Source of the DNA: Simmondsia chinensis
Taxonomy: Eukaryota > Streptophyta > Magnoliopsida > Caryophyllales > Simmondsiaceae
Direction: 5' to 3'
Assembly: GCA_018398585.1 (NCBI GenBank)
Contig: JAGTTD010000001.1
Span: 26,791,438 to 26,855,437 of the forward strand
DNA length: 64,000 nt
Part shown: positions 1 to 10,855 of the stretch, one piece after another
Position numbering within the stretch: position 1 is the first letter of the stretch
How the letters are laid out: each line of letters starts with the position of its first letter
The notes under the pieces: generated by a model
Database searches by the model: none
What the model was told of the DNA's origin: nothing
Seen by the model: only the letters and a program-made list of their open reading frames with translations
Program-made: the position numbers and the translations under genes

Positions 1-2
1 AC

Positions 3-383
3 GCTGCCATAATTCTAGGTCGACCATTCCTAACAACGACCGATGCTGCGATTCACTGTAGGGTGGCAGTGTTAGAGGTTTCTTTTGGAAACCTCAAGGA
101 AAAATTGAAGGTCTCAAACTTTGCTTGGCACCCTGAGACTTAGGATGAGTTGGAATGCTATAGGATTGATGATATTGACCCTTTAATAGAGCCGGGTAAG
201 CTCGATTCTGCTAAAAGTTCTGATTGTAATAGTGTCCCTGTCTGTGTTGATAGCTATGCTTCATCACCTATACTTGGTAGGATAGAGATTTGCGACCCAA
301 TGCTGGTAATGTTTTCCTCCTTGAAAGTCACAGGTCTAGAAACGCTGCTGGGTTTGGGGACTGTCCCTACTGGCTCAACCTGA
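3..383 (+). pseudogene. Ty3/gypsy pol fragment, protease end (Athila/Tat type)
   Basis: The window opens inside a retrotransposon polyprotein. Translation from base 3 gives the motif ILGRPFL, then a stretch ending in VSFGN and DDIDPLIE. This is the usual C-terminal part of the aspartic protease in plant Athila/Tat-type gypsy elements. The catalytic D(S/T)G triad would lie upstream, outside the window. One in-frame TAG at 141-143 breaks the frame, which then stays open to 383. Reverse transcriptase, RNase H and integrase do not follow, so pol has been deleted here. The lineage call rests on the protease tail and on the downstream box at 785-825. Confidence 0.7.
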
Positions 384-784
384 GTTCTATAACATACATT
401 GCCTCAGATTTTGATCGACTTTGCGCTCTATACTGTGTTCTGATGAAGATATTAAACTTAGCGCTTTTGAGAGGCAACCCGACCTACTTTTATTTTTGTT
501 ATGTGTTTTAATTTGTTTTTCAGATTGAGCTATCTTTTTGCTGCAGATCCTTTGGTTATCCCTTCCATGCTTTTTTTTTTTTTTTTTTTCCTCGTTTACT
601 AAGCACTTGTACGGTTCGTATTTCTAATGCTAGTAACAAGTTTCTTTAGTATTATTTCTTCTATGCCTTCTTTTGGAGCTTGTTACTTTTGTCTTCCTTT
701 TTTGGATTTGCTCACCACCTGTATCTAAATATGCCATACCTCAGGTTGTCTCTTTCCTTTCCTTGCTTGTATTTATTTTTGTGG
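384..784 (+). other. Non-coding stretch, remnant gypsy internal DNA
   Basis: No coding similarity is visible after the protease remnant. The stretch contains a poly-T run at about 571-589 and AT-rich sequence. It probably represents the collapsed pol-to-3'-UTR junction of the same element. Confidence 0.4.
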
Positions 785-825
785 ATTTGCATTGAGGACA
801 ATGCATGGTTTGGGTTTGGGGATGG
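785..825 (+). other. Conserved pre-PPT box of Athila/Tat-type gypsy element
   Basis: The sequence contains ATTGAGGACAATG, then a T/G-rich run ending in TTTGGGGATGG. Plant gypsy elements of the Athila/Tat group commonly carry an ATTGAGGACAATG-like box followed by TTTGGGG in the region after pol. It agrees with the protease call upstream and with a plus-strand orientation. Confidence 0.5.
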
Positions 826-1977
826 CATGAATGATGAAAACTTTTGATTGTTCTTTTAGCATCGTTTTACTTAAATTAGCTGAGTTTTTGCATGGATTAG
901 CATAAAATTATGATGAATTATATTAAAGTTCAAATTTGAGTTATACTATGACGATTAGAATATTTATGTAATAAGATTATTTTTGCATCTGACTTTTGAA
1001 TCTGTATTTTTGTCTTTAACAAATTAGAGAGATTACTATTTTTCACCTTTAATCTTGTGACACATTCTACTTTTTAAGTCGTAATAGCAGAAATAATTTT
1101 AGTAATTTGAATCCTCCATTTTACCCCTAACAATGTTGAAATCAATTTTCTATTTCCTTATCTCGAGCGATTCCTAAAAAAAGGGTACCAATGCCTGTGA
1201 ATTAGGCAAGTACTTATGGCTTGTTGGTTCTTGTGGCCCCTGTGTCTCGAGCAAGTAAGCCCGTAGTGGTGTCTTAACATCTAGTACCTTGAGCCAACTG
1301 GGTTGGGAGTTGTCGGTCCAAAGCTCGTTACACGGGCCACTTGAAAAGCTTAAGAAGAATCACCACTTTAAGTCACTGCAATAAGCATTAATACCTAATT
1401 TGAGAAAAAAAAGAATAAAAAGAAGAGGAGTGCTCTTCACTCGATGCCTTAAGCCAACTGAAAAACGAAAATAAAAAAAGGCAAAAAAAAGAAAAGGAAA
1501 ATAAGGGAAAGCAAGAGAAAAAAGAGAAGCCTTTTGATTTCACTATTGTTTAGCAGTGACTTGTTAGGATAGCTGATTCCTTTGATTATTTTCTCTATTC
1601 GTCTAAAATTTTAAGGGTTTGAAATAAGAAAAAGGGGAGAGAAGTTCCAAGCTCACTCAGTAGTAAAAAGACTTAAATCACGAGAACTTGATTTGGAACT
1701 AGTACATGTTTAAGAAACATATCAATTGATAATAGTTCTCACTTTACTAATAATTTGTTATGCCCCTCTCCCATGGAGTATAGGGTAGATTGGTTAGTTT
1801 GTCATTGCACACACACAGAGAATGGTTAGGTGAATTTCATGCTTTGTCTGTTTGCTAAAATTATTAGAAGCTTCACAAGACTCAAAATATCAAGTGGGAG
1901 TGAGCTTTTGAGTGAATGTGTAAATATCTTCAAATTAGGTAATAAAAAATAGAGGAATAATACTAGTCTTGACAAAT
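826..1977 (+). other. Non-coding 3' region of gypsy element, A-rich
   Basis: No open frame of note. The region holds a moderately GC-rich block (about 1190-1350) and a purine-rich run of A and G at about 1400-1540. This resembles the long untranslated 3' spacers of Athila/Tat elements. I could not place the LTR start inside it. Confidence 0.35.
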
Positions 1978-2390
1978 AAGCATGAGGTGGCACTTTTAAA
2001 GCAGAAGCTGGCATTTTAAGCATGAGGATGTGCCTAAAGCAGGTGAATCAGCATGAGGTGACATTTTAAGCACGAGGTGGCACCCTAAGCAGGTGAATCA
2101 GCCCGAGGTGGCACATTTAAGAATGAGGTGGCAAGCGAAGCCGGTGAATCAGCAGGAGGTGGCATTTTAAGCACAAGGTAGTGCCCTAAGCAGGTGAATC
2201 AGCTCGAGATGGAACTTTTAAGAATGAGGTGGCACCCCAAGCTGGTGAATCAACAGGAGGTGGCCCCATAAGCATGAGGTAGCATCTGATGCATGTAAAC
2301 TAAGCATGAGGTGGCAACACCTATGTAGGAGGTGTCAAGCACCAACAAGGGGTGGAAGCCACCAAGCATGAGGTGGCATAAAACCCACCA
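1978..2390 (+). repeat. Degenerate tandem repeat, ~50-51 bp period (GAGGTGGCA)
   Basis: Units beginning AAGCATGAGGTGGCA or AAGAATGAGGTGGCA recur at about 2018, 2068, 2119, 2169, 2220 and 2270, a period of 50-51 bp. Each unit also carries GGTGAATCA and a second GAGGTGGCA half-unit. A shorter unit precedes the array at 1978, and looser copies extend to about 2390. A TATA-like promoter follows at 2443, so the array probably sits in the U3 part of an LTR. Confidence 0.8.
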
Positions 2391-2442
2391 GCCTAAGCTT
2401 TCTCTCCTCCCATCAAATTTCCTTAGGTTTGTAGAACCCTCA

Positions 2443-2452
2443 AGTATAAGTA
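2443..2452 (+). promoter_or_regulatory. TATA-like element of a putative gypsy LTR
   Basis: AGTATAAGTAGG lies just downstream of the 50-bp repeat array. About 100-130 bases later there is a purine-rich stretch ending in a possible splice donor, AACAAGGTAAGT, near 2567. The order repeats, TATA, donor is what a U3/R/U5 region would show. There is no functional evidence. Confidence 0.35.
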
Positions 2453-2600
2453 GGGGTTGAAGTGTGAGTAGTTCAAACCAGCTCCAAACAAAAATTTCAT
2501 AAGAAAACGAGAAGAAAAAGTCATAAGTATTTCTTTGTGTAAAACATCTCACCAAAAGGAATAGGAACAAGGTAAGTAAATTATCATCAATCTCTTGTAA

Positions 2601-2860
2601 TTACGCTTTATTTTTACATCTATTGTGTTTTATTCAAAGTTCAGCTGAATTAGTTAGTTTCTTTATAATATGATAAAATTGTCATTTTTGATTAAAGTCC
2701 TTGATAAAGTAAGCTTTAAATTCATATATGGATGTGTTTAGAGTGTAGAAATGTTACTTGCGTCAGATTTAAAAGAAAAAATTTATTGGGGGCGGGAGAT
2801 TGAATTAGTGCTAAATAAAAATGAGTTTGTTAAGCCTCTAAATGCAATAGAAGGTTAACA
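2601..2860 (+). other. Non-coding, AT-rich, nothing recognised
   Basis: No coding frame, terminal repeat or RNA gene was recognised. It is probably leader or U5 sequence of the upstream gypsy element, ending where element G1 begins. Confidence 0.3.
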
Positions 2861-3244
2861 TTGTGAAATATAGAGTGTAGATGAGAAAAGAAGTGAAGGA
2901 GGTGAGAAATTAAAGAGAGAATTAGATAAGAGAGAGAAAAATATCTTAAAGAGATTGATTGTATTTGATTGAATGAATGACATTACAAGAGATTAGCTAC
3001 TTATACTCAACCAATGAACAATGCATCTGGATAAGACTAAAAATCAGCCAACAAGACACAAGCTGCCACAATTGACCAAGCCTTGACCACTAACCGACTA
3101 AACTAACTCATAGAGCCAATGGTGCCAACTCACCAATTCAAACATTACAAAAGAATGATAATGCAACACTCCAACAAGGCCTTATTATAGAAATACAAGA
3201 CAACTAACAACAACCTTAAGACATAATGGCTTCGGATCATAACA
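2861..3244 (-). repeat. G1 3' LTR
   Basis: On the minus strand it begins TGTTATGATCCG directly after the purine tract AAGGGGGAAGGAA, which is the PPT. The left edge is uncertain because the terminal bases do not align with the 5' LTR, and 2861 is an estimate. The segment 2880-2952 is a long pyrimidine tract on the element strand and aligns with the equivalent tract in the 5' LTR. Confidence 0.65.
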
Positions 3245-4407
3245 TTCCTTCCCCCTTGAAAACATTCTTATCCTCAAGAATGAAAGTTAGGGAATTGACT
3301 CTTCAACAATTGAAGATCTTCCCAAGTTGAGAAAGTTGCACTCAAATTGCTCGAAGACACCAGAGCTCCTGAAATTCTTCTACCATCCATAATCAGCTTC
3401 CGGGAATCAAGAATTGCGGCTAGTTGCAGCAACAAAGCTCCACTTGAACCCACTTCTGGAGGTTGCTAGGAGGGCTCCAGATCCTTATTCACCTGTTTCT
3501 TAAGGAAAGATACATGGAAAACAAGGTGAATGTAAGCATTAGGATGTAAATCAAGCATGTAGGCCACCTTGCCTATCTTCTCCAAAACCTTGTAGGGACC
3601 AAAGAATCTTGCACACAGCTTCACATTCTTCGTAATAGCAGCAGTTGTTTGTCTAGATGGTTGCAATTTCAAGAAAACCATGTCCCCTACTTTAAAGTTC
3701 CCATCCACACGCTTTCTGTCACCATACAGCTTCATTCTTGCTTCTGCTTGGTGAAGATTGTCTTTCAACAATTACATCAAATGTCTCCTCTACTGAATCA
3801 AATCAGTGACTTCGGGGACTGATGTCACAATTCCTTGCAATGCCATACGAGTTGGAGGATCATAGCCATAAAGAGCCTTGAAGGGAGTAGTTCCAATAGA
3901 AGCATGTGCATGTGTATTATACCTAAATTTAGCGAGTGATAACCATTTGCTCCACACCGTAGGATGATTGAACACCATACTCCTGAGGTACTACTCAAGG
4001 CATTGACAATACTCTCTCGGTTTGTCCATTGATCTGTGGATGGTATGATGAACTAAGTGCCAAGGTTGTTCCCAAAAGACTGAACAATTCCTTCCAAAAA
4101 TGACTTGTGAGGATTCTATCTCGATCAGATACAATAGAGTGTGAAAAACCATATAGCTTATAGATGTTGTCCAAGAAGCTTCTTGCTAATTTCTTAGTGG
4201 TCACATGTTTGGCCAAGCCAATGAAATGATTGAATTTTGCAAACCGATCAACCATAACCCAAATAACCTCTTTTCGTTCTGATTTTAGAAAACCTTCAAC
4301 AAAATCCATGCTAATATTCTGCCATGCTCCTTCAGGAATGGATGAAGTTGGAGAAGACCTTGGTATCTATTATCACCAAGCTTAGTTCGTTGGCAAACTT
4401 CAAAAGC
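3245..4407 (-). pseudogene. G1 pol: integrase core and C-terminal region
   Basis: Minus-strand frames at 3995-4309 give MDFVEGFLKSE, VIWVMVDRFAK, IVSDRDR and SYHPQINGQTER, the chromovirus integrase catalytic core with D-D-E surroundings. Frames at 3790-3978 (WLSLAKFRYNTHAHASIGTT) and 3466-3771 (QAEARMKLYGDRKR, VFLKLQP, ARFFGPYKVLEKIG) give the integrase C-terminal GPY/F-like module. Pol ends with LEDKNVFKGEG immediately before the PPT. Frameshifts separate the blocks. Confidence 0.85.
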
Positions 4408-5158
4408 TTACAAGAATTCAGTCGCGGATTTCTTCATCCTAGTCCACTTGAAGTGAGCCTTAAGCCTTTGATAAGTGCCTTCCACTCCAGAATGACCTCT
4501 CCAAGGTGAATCGTGTGAAGCACTAATGATCTGATCGATCAAATCAGTGTATGAGCACATGTACAACTTGCCCTTCAGCCGGATGACCCCCTTAACCACA
4601 GAAATATCTGTATCAGCAACTGATTGATTTGTTCTACTCACATTGAACGCCGTAATGCAATCTTGTGCAAAAGGATCATTTTCATAAGACCTATACACTT
4701 CTTCAATCCAAGAAGAAACTATCATAGATATTGCTCCACAAGAACCTTTCTCACAATCTTCTAACCTGCGTGACAGTGCATCAACAACAACATTTTCTAT
4801 ACCCTTCTTGTACTCAATGACATAATCAAGACCCAACATCTTCATCAACCACTTTTTTTTGAACCCTTGTCACAATTTTCTGTTCAAGATGGTACGTCAG
4901 ACTTTGATGATCAGTTTTGATCCTAAATCGATGTCCCTCCAAGTAATGTCTCCATCTATCCACAACGAGCAATATTGCTAAATATTCCTTCTCATACGTG
5001 GATAATGCTTGATGTTTAGGACTCAAGGCCTGACTAAGATAGGCTATTGGCCTACCCTTTTGAGACAAAATAGCCCCAATTCCACTCCCACAAGCATCTG
5101 TCTCCAAGGTGAATTCAATAGCAAAATCTGGCATAGCTAAAAAAGGAACTCCACACAT
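4408..5158 (-). pseudogene. G1 pol: RNase H and integrase zinc finger
   Basis: Minus-strand frames show the RNase H start ETDACGSGIGAILSQ, GRPIAYLSQALS and YLAILLVVDRWRHYL, then the RNase H tail VVVDALSRR. The HH half of the integrase zinc finger follows at HSGVEGTYQRLKAHF. The reading is split near 4830 by a frameshift and runs into the integrase core below it. The order matches gypsy pol (RT, RNase H, INT). Confidence 0.85.
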
Positions 5159-6120
5159 TGCAGACTTTAGGGCCTCAAATGCAACTTGTGCTTTCTCTGA
5201 ACACTTGAATGAGTCTTTCTTTAATGGATCAGTTTAAGGTTTGGCTATAGAACCATAACCAGCAACAAACTTCCGGTAATAACCAGTCAAGCCCAAAAAA
5301 CCACGCAATTGCTTCAAGGCACTGGCTGAGGCCACTCCGTCATGGCTTGAACCTTAGAGGGATTAGTAGAAACTCCTTCTTGAGAGATAACATGGCCCAA
5401 ATACTCCAATTGGGTCTGTGCAAAAGAACATTTAGCTAACTTTGCATATAGCTTATGCTTGCACATGGTTAAGAAGACTTCCCTTAGTTGCATCAAATGA
5501 TCTTCAAGTGAAGAGCTATCGATCAGAATATCATCGAAGAAAACCAATGCAAATTTCCTTAATAATTATTTGAAGACATCATTCATCACTGCTTGAAATG
5601 TAGTCGGAGCATTAGTTAAGACAAAAGGCATAACTACAAACTCAAAGTGGGCGTGATGTTCCCAAAAGGCAGTCGTGTACACATCCTACTCCAATACTCT
5701 GATTTGATGATACCTTTGCCTCAGATCAAGCTTGGACAAGATACTAGCTCCATGTAGCTCATCCAACAGATCATCTATGAAGGGAATTGGAAACTTGTCC
5801 TTCAGAGTCAAATAATTAAGCTACCGGTAGTCTACACACATCCTTGCTGTGCCATCTGTCTTCTTTACCAGGATGACTGGAGAAGCAAATGGGCTATGAT
5901 TTTGCCTCACAAAACATGTCTTGAGCAGCTCATCTACATGTCTTTCAATTTCTATCTTCTGAGCATGTGGATATTTGTAAGGCCTCAGCCTTACAGGCTC
6001 AGAATTGGGCTTGCTAAGCTCAATTCCAGCACTATCAGTCTCATCAACTCGTGGTTCTTTTCTAACCACATTCTTCCTCTTAATTTCAATTGCTCTCAAT
6101 CTTGGGCTTGAGAAACACTT
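5159..6120 (-). pseudogene. G1 pol: reverse transcriptase
   Basis: The RT begins near 6099 with HVDELLKTCFVRQNHSPFAS and PVILVKKTDGTARMCVDYR. After frame breaks it continues to FFDDILIDSS, a variant of the YxDD polymerase motif, and LEYLGHVISQEGV at 5314-5547. RT follows the RRM ORF almost directly, with no protease or nucleocapsid zinc knuckle between them. Internal frames are disrupted around 5550-5820. Confidence 0.85.
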
Positions 6121-6149
6121 CTCAACTTTCGAATTGAATTCTATCTTAT

Positions 6150-6743
6150 TCCGGGAAGTGAGTTTAAACCTTTGCTTTCAAACACTTAAGAACTCTAAGC
6201 CCACTTGCAATTTCTTTGATGCCTTATCTATTTGAAAATTGTAGTAATTGACTCCAGTACTAGCTTTCAACTCAAGCTTCACTGGTTCTGGAGTACGCAG
6301 TATCTCAAGGTCCTTGCCCTCTATTGATTCAACTTTATCATCATTTAACTCGATAGTTCTACTTATTTCCAAATCAGGAATGAGGAAACAAACACTTAAA
6401 CCACAACAATGATCAAAGATGTTTCTTCCTTGCCTTAGCTCAATGGCATAAGTAGCTTGTGCTCTTGTAGAAAAGGTCACTCGAGCTGCAAACTCTAGGG
6501 CGGAAGTTGAAACAATTACAATCTTTTCAACACGTCCACAAGGATCAAACAATTGATGAAGAATGTCTTCATTGATCAAGTAACGAACATTGTGAATCTT
6601 TACTTTGATCCTAGACTCATTGAAGTTCTATATTTTAAGGTCATCCCTTGCTAGTCTCGGCCACAACTCATCAATTTTGCGATATAAGCTTTCAAACAAT
6701 GCAACCATTTGCTCATATTTAACATACTGCACCTCACCAGCCA
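6150..6743 (-). pseudogene. G1 ORF1: gag-like start plus PTB-type RRM domain
   Basis: On the minus strand an ATG at 6743-6741 opens MAGEVQYVKYEQMVALFES, followed by one stop. The frame then runs through IKVKIHNVRYLINEDILHQL, FDPCGRVEKIVIV, FAARVTFSTRAQATYAIEL and QGRNIFDHCC. This matches the second RRM of polypyrimidine-tract-binding proteins: the DVLHQxF helix, VEKI strand, FQAxxQY-like strand and GRNIYxxCC block are in the right order over about 80 residues. A charged tail follows, rich in E, K and D, then RT. The ORF occupies the gag position. I infer capture of a host PTB-family RRM; RNA binding is untested. Confidence 0.8.
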
Positions 6744-7914
6744 TAATAGCATATACAGTGCTTCAAAAATGAATCGCAGAAGTTAAATAGGCGACGCAGT
6801 TCAAAATTGCAGAAAAAGGAGATTTGATTCAAATCACCACACAATAGATTGCTTAATCACAATCTACTCTTGTATTCGTGTATATCTCAAGAGGTTTTCA
6901 ATTCAAAGTCGCGGACAATGGCAAACCCTAATCGAAAGGTTCTGCAAACCAAACCTAGACTTTGAATAACTTCGCTCAAACCCTAACTCGATGCAAAGGG
7001 ATGAATTCAGGCTTAAATCTGAATTAATTCCGAACCTTAACAGCAATTACGACTTCAACATACTATACTTGCAACAACTTCAAGTAGAACAATCAGATTT
7101 AGCGAATTCTATTCGCAGTTCATGGTTAATTCTAGCTCTTGGCAATTTCAACTCGATTTTAGATATTTCTTACGGAATTCAGTTAATTCCTAACACAGCT
7201 ATGCTGATCCACACACTTCCATCAATATTCAACACAAGAATCAGATTGTTGTTCAAAATGTAAATCAGGCAATGGCTACCTTTCAGTAGCAACAGAATGT
7301 CCAACAGTTACTACCTCAAATCTTTCCACTTCAACTTTGACAAGAAGACCTTTTGATGTTGATCAAGCACCAATTGGATCCAGCAACTATCTTCAATCTT
7401 CTTCACAGCAGATCAAGTGAATTATGATCAAGAACACAACATTCAGTAGTAACAACACCACAATGTTTCAGATAGAGTTGCTTGATCAATTTGACTTAAT
7501 TCTGAATCAGAATTTGTTGTAAAGGGATTGTGAAACACAAATATTGATCAACAATATGTGTTTCTATGATTCTCCACCAGATTTAGCTAAATTCAATGCA
7601 AATCCCAGGCATAATGTGCAGATGAATACAATGACAGTACACATTCAAGCTTTTCAATTAAGCATCTCTAAACTAACTTGGATCACCAAAATCAAGCCTA
7701 AATCTGTATTGATTCTTGTCTTTTTGATGATTGATCGCAACTAGGATCAAGGCTTAACACAACACAATTCAATTTAGTTGAATTGGACTCAACTAAATTA
7801 ATTGCCAAGCATCGAAAGCCTATGATGCAGCACCAATTGCACACAACCAGATTTTCGTTCTTTTTTTTCTTTTTTCTTTTCTCTTGAATTAGAGCTTGAT
7901 CCAGAAGCAAATCA
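6744..7914 (-). other. G1 5' leader, non-coding
   Basis: Between the PBS and ORF1 there is about 1.2 kb without coding similarity. Short frames exist but show no domain. A poly-pyrimidine run on the plus strand lies at 7860-7883. Confidence 0.5.
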
Positions 7915-7930
7915 AGGCTCTGATACCAAT
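7915..7930 (-). other. G1 primer-binding site (tRNA-iMet type)
   Basis: On the element strand it reads ATTGGTATCAGAGCC directly after the LTR end CATAACA. TGGTATCAGAGC is the usual complement of the 3' end of plant initiator-methionine tRNA used by LTR retrotransposons. Confidence 0.85.
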
Positions 7931-8228
7931 TGTTATGCTCGTGATTGAATCACAAGCATAAACTAAGTAAAATTGAAGATAGATGAGAGTATGAGATGAG
8001 AAAGAAGAGATGGAGATGAGGAATAGAGAGAGAGTTAGATGAGGGAGAGAAATATCTCATAAGAGATGGTTGTATATTTTCCTTGAATGCTTAAGGAAGT
8101 ACAATCTTAGATCTTTTATAGAAGATCTTACATATTACTTCTCAATACAAGCTCTAACCGACTCTTAACAACTTTTCCCGCCAAAACACAAATTCAAGTA
8201 CAATCAATTACAATCCCGGGACATGACA
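7931..8228 (-). repeat. G1 5' LTR
   Basis: On the minus strand it starts TGTCATGTCCCGGG at 8228 and ends CATAACA at 7931, next to the PBS. It is 298 bp long. The stretch 7979-8058 is an almost pure pyrimidine tract on the element strand with several TCTCATCT-like copies. It aligns with the 3' LTR in the blocks around GAGAGAAATATCTCATAAGAG. Confidence 0.75.
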
Positions 8229-8496
8229 TTTACCATCTATATGGTTGCTCTGACAGATGTTCTTAAATATATGTTAGAGAGACCCTTAATGAGAGGAAGA
8301 TTAAATAAGTGAAGCATTGCTCTACAACAGTTTGAATTAATTTATGTATCACAGAAGTCAGTAAAGGGTTAGAGTCTAGTAGAATTCTTGGCTGCCCATC
8401 CAAATATTCAAATGGAATCCATCCATGAGCCAAATGAACTCTTGGCAATTGAAATGGTCCCATGGAAATTATATTTCAATGGATCAAGGACCAAAT
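8229..8496 (+). pseudogene. Tat-type gypsy pol fragment (RT/RNase H)
   Basis: Frame from 8229 gives LKYMLERPLMRGRLNK, then after a TGA FELIYVSQKSVKG, and after a TAG VEFLAAHP and WKLYFNGS. This is the junction between the RT tail and RNase H typical of Tat-lineage elements (SQKSVKG, then WxLYFDGS). It is cut on the left by G1 and on the right by a copia LTR. It may be the displaced upstream part of the Tat element resumed at 25690. Confidence 0.75.
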
Positions 8497-9512
8497 TGTT
8501 AGAGTTGGTGTCCAAGGGAGCCCAATTTATGTAAAACATTTTTATTAGTGAATAAAAGTTGTTTATCATTATCGTCTATTTTACTTACGAGTTTTTATGC
8601 ATGTGATGTTGTTTTCTTTCAAAGCATGTACCATGAGATGGACGAAGTGCTTAAATGACATTTGGGATATTTGTTTTTAGTGGATAATGAGATTATTCCA
8701 CAGATGAACTAAATAATGGATAAGAATGTCATTTTGTAATTAGTTCATAGTCAGGGATGAGTTTGGGCTACTTATCTGCTAAGAGTATAACATGACATTT
8801 AGATAACTTGTCTTGTTTATATGGATAGCAATCAAGGATGCTATGTTAGAGTATTACAATGAAATTGTTATACCGAACAGGACCATGTGATCTGCTCATT
8901 TCTGTAGTACTATTAGAAGTGGGTGACTCATATGTTTTATACAATGACTCTTAATCCGGGAAATATCCGGACTCATGCATGGAATGTTAGTTGCATTGAT
9001 ACGCTAAAAGGATGAGGTTATTAAGTTTAACCGAGATCTTACGTTCGTTGGGCAATTGCATGAAGTGTGGTGGGAATGGATATTTTATTACGAGTCTACC
9101 ATGTGAAATGTCCCCTTAGTTGATTAGCAAGTATCTGAATTGATTCCAGAGACTTTGGCCCGAGCATTCCTCATGTTGGACATTTGGAATTAATACAGAA
9201 GTATTTTTCTGTATTAGTGAATTATTCAAGAAGCGTGAGTTGGGAACTAAGAAGGAAAAGTGAGAAAGAATGACAATAGTAGCTTAAGTTAGTTTTTTTC
9301 ATGGACATTTATTAGAGGGGTCAACTGTGAGTAAACTATTACAAGAAAGTACAACGAATTAATACATTTATTTTTGGAGTGCAGTAAAGCTTATTTAGTA
9401 GAATTAAGTTTTGCTAAATGGTAATCAAATGTTATTATGAGATGGTAATAAGATTTGGTCCATTTGGAGCTTGAAATAAATTGTTCCTGAGGTTCCTGCC
9501 CAAGTTTCTAAA
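8497..9512 (+). repeat. Copia-family LTR, 5' half only
   Basis: Begins TGTTAGAGTTGGTGTCC and follows the same block order as the other copia LTRs here: a block ending ATGAGATGGA, CTTGTCTTG, ATGGAATGTTAGTTGC, CCCCTTAGTTGAT, then the ATTAAGT and AATTAAATT-like blocks. It stops at about 9512, without TATA box or U5, where sequence of the opposite orientation begins. Confidence 0.75.
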
Positions 9513-10855
9513 TTAAGCATCTAATGCATCGAATATGTCTTGAGTTGTGCCTAGCTGTTCAGAATTAGTGTCATTTTCTTTTAATTCTTACAATACTATT
9601 TTCTTTTTGCTTTCGTAGTTTACTTGCAAAATCCTTCTCTAAGTATTTTGCATTGTATTTACAAAAACCTTTTTAATTAAAAGAACTATAGAAAAAACCA
9701 TCCTTGTTCCTTTTATTTGCAACACCATTCCGCTACGGTGTACCCACAGAAAAATGCTGAGATCTTATCTCATTTGTAGTTAGGAAATCCAGAAATTCAT
9801 GTAAAAAACATTCACCACCTCGATCTGATCGAAGTGACTTAACTTGTTTATCTAATAGCTCTTAAACTTCAACTTTCTACACTATGAATTTTTCAAAAAG
9901 CCCGACTTATGTCCCATTAGGTATGCATGTCCATGCCTTGAGTAATCATCACTAAATGTGATGAAGTACTCATACCCACATCTTGCCTGAACATGTATTG
10001 GTCCATACACATCTATGTGAACCAGCTCAAGCAAGTCACCAACCTTGTTGCCTTTACACTTAAGGACATACCTGGTCATTTCTCTTCTATACAGGATTCG
10101 CAGACTGGTAATGACCCCAAATCCAAAGCCTCTATCAGTCCCTCTTTTGCCAGTCTTTGGATCCTATTCGAATTAGTGTGACCTAAACGTTGGTGCCATG
10201 GTGTTTTCTTTTAGGAGCTCGTACAAGTGAGCTCGTGTGATATTTTTCAAACAAATATGAGAGTTTTGATCAATAAACAACATGAATAAACCCTTTACAC
10301 ATGTATATTTTGCAAATTTATTTCTTCAATTAAAAGGTTCATAATCAAAATCAACTGAATAATAATTATTCATAAAACAGGATACAAAAAATAAATTCCT
10401 GTGTAGAGTAGCTACAAATAAACCATCTTTTAAAATAATAAACTCCGGCACTAAAAACTAAGCTAATATCTCCTACACGTAAGACCACCACTATTGTACT
10501 GTCCCTGACCATCAGGTACATCACCCATTTTGTAGCCTTGTGCTTAGCCTGAACCCATGTAACATATTATAGACATGGTTAGTTGAACCAGAGTCCACCC
10601 TACTAGGAACTTGTTGGACTCTCAACTGCGCATGACTCAACTAAGTGAGATATCAACATATCTTTACCAGATGGCTTAACAGTCTTTGTAGGAAGAGTAG
10701 CTATGTACTTAATGTAGTTCCTCCTCAAGTAGCCTAGTTTTCTTGCAAAAGAAACACTTTTCTTTTGTTGACTTCCTTATGGACTTGGTTCCTACAAAAG
10801 CAACCTTTCCCTTTCCTTTCTTTTCTAGTAAGTCCCTTGTAAGTAATAACCAGGT
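9513..10855 (-). pseudogene. C1 copia gag-pol fragment (zinc knuckle to integrase)
   Basis: Read on the minus strand from right to left. A nucleocapsid CFFC motif lies near 10755. The protease motif WVDSGSTNH is at about 10600-10570 and keeps the catalytic D-S-G. A GAG-pre-integrase region follows, then integrase at 9882-10079 (HIDVYGPI, YEYFITFSDDYSRHGHAYLM) and SLRSDRGG near 9820. RT and RNase H are absent, because the element is cut at about 9513 against a plus-strand LTR piece. On the right it is interrupted by element A. Confidence 0.8.

Larger units (their letters stand above)
2861..8228 (-). mobile_element. G1: chromovirus-type Ty3/gypsy retrotransposon, degenerate
   Basis: Read on the minus strand the order is 5' LTR (8228-7931), PBS (7930-7915), leader, ORF1 with a PTB-like RRM, RT, RNase H, integrase, end of pol, PPT (about 3262-3245) and 3' LTR (3244 to about 2861). 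The two LTRs are clearly related but unequal in length (298 against about 384 bp) and quite diverged. Most of gag and the whole protease are missing between the RRM and RT. No convincing TSD is visible. The element is old and non-functional. Confidence 0.75.

Noticed and set aside
2250..2570. Minus-strand open frame of 106 codons
   Set aside because: It overlaps the tandem repeat array and LTR promoter region, has no domain and looks like a chance frame through repeats.
7860..7883. Poly-T/C run as an intron branch or polypyrimidine signal
   Set aside because: No exon context on the plus strand; it lies in the G1 leader on the opposite strand as a purine run.
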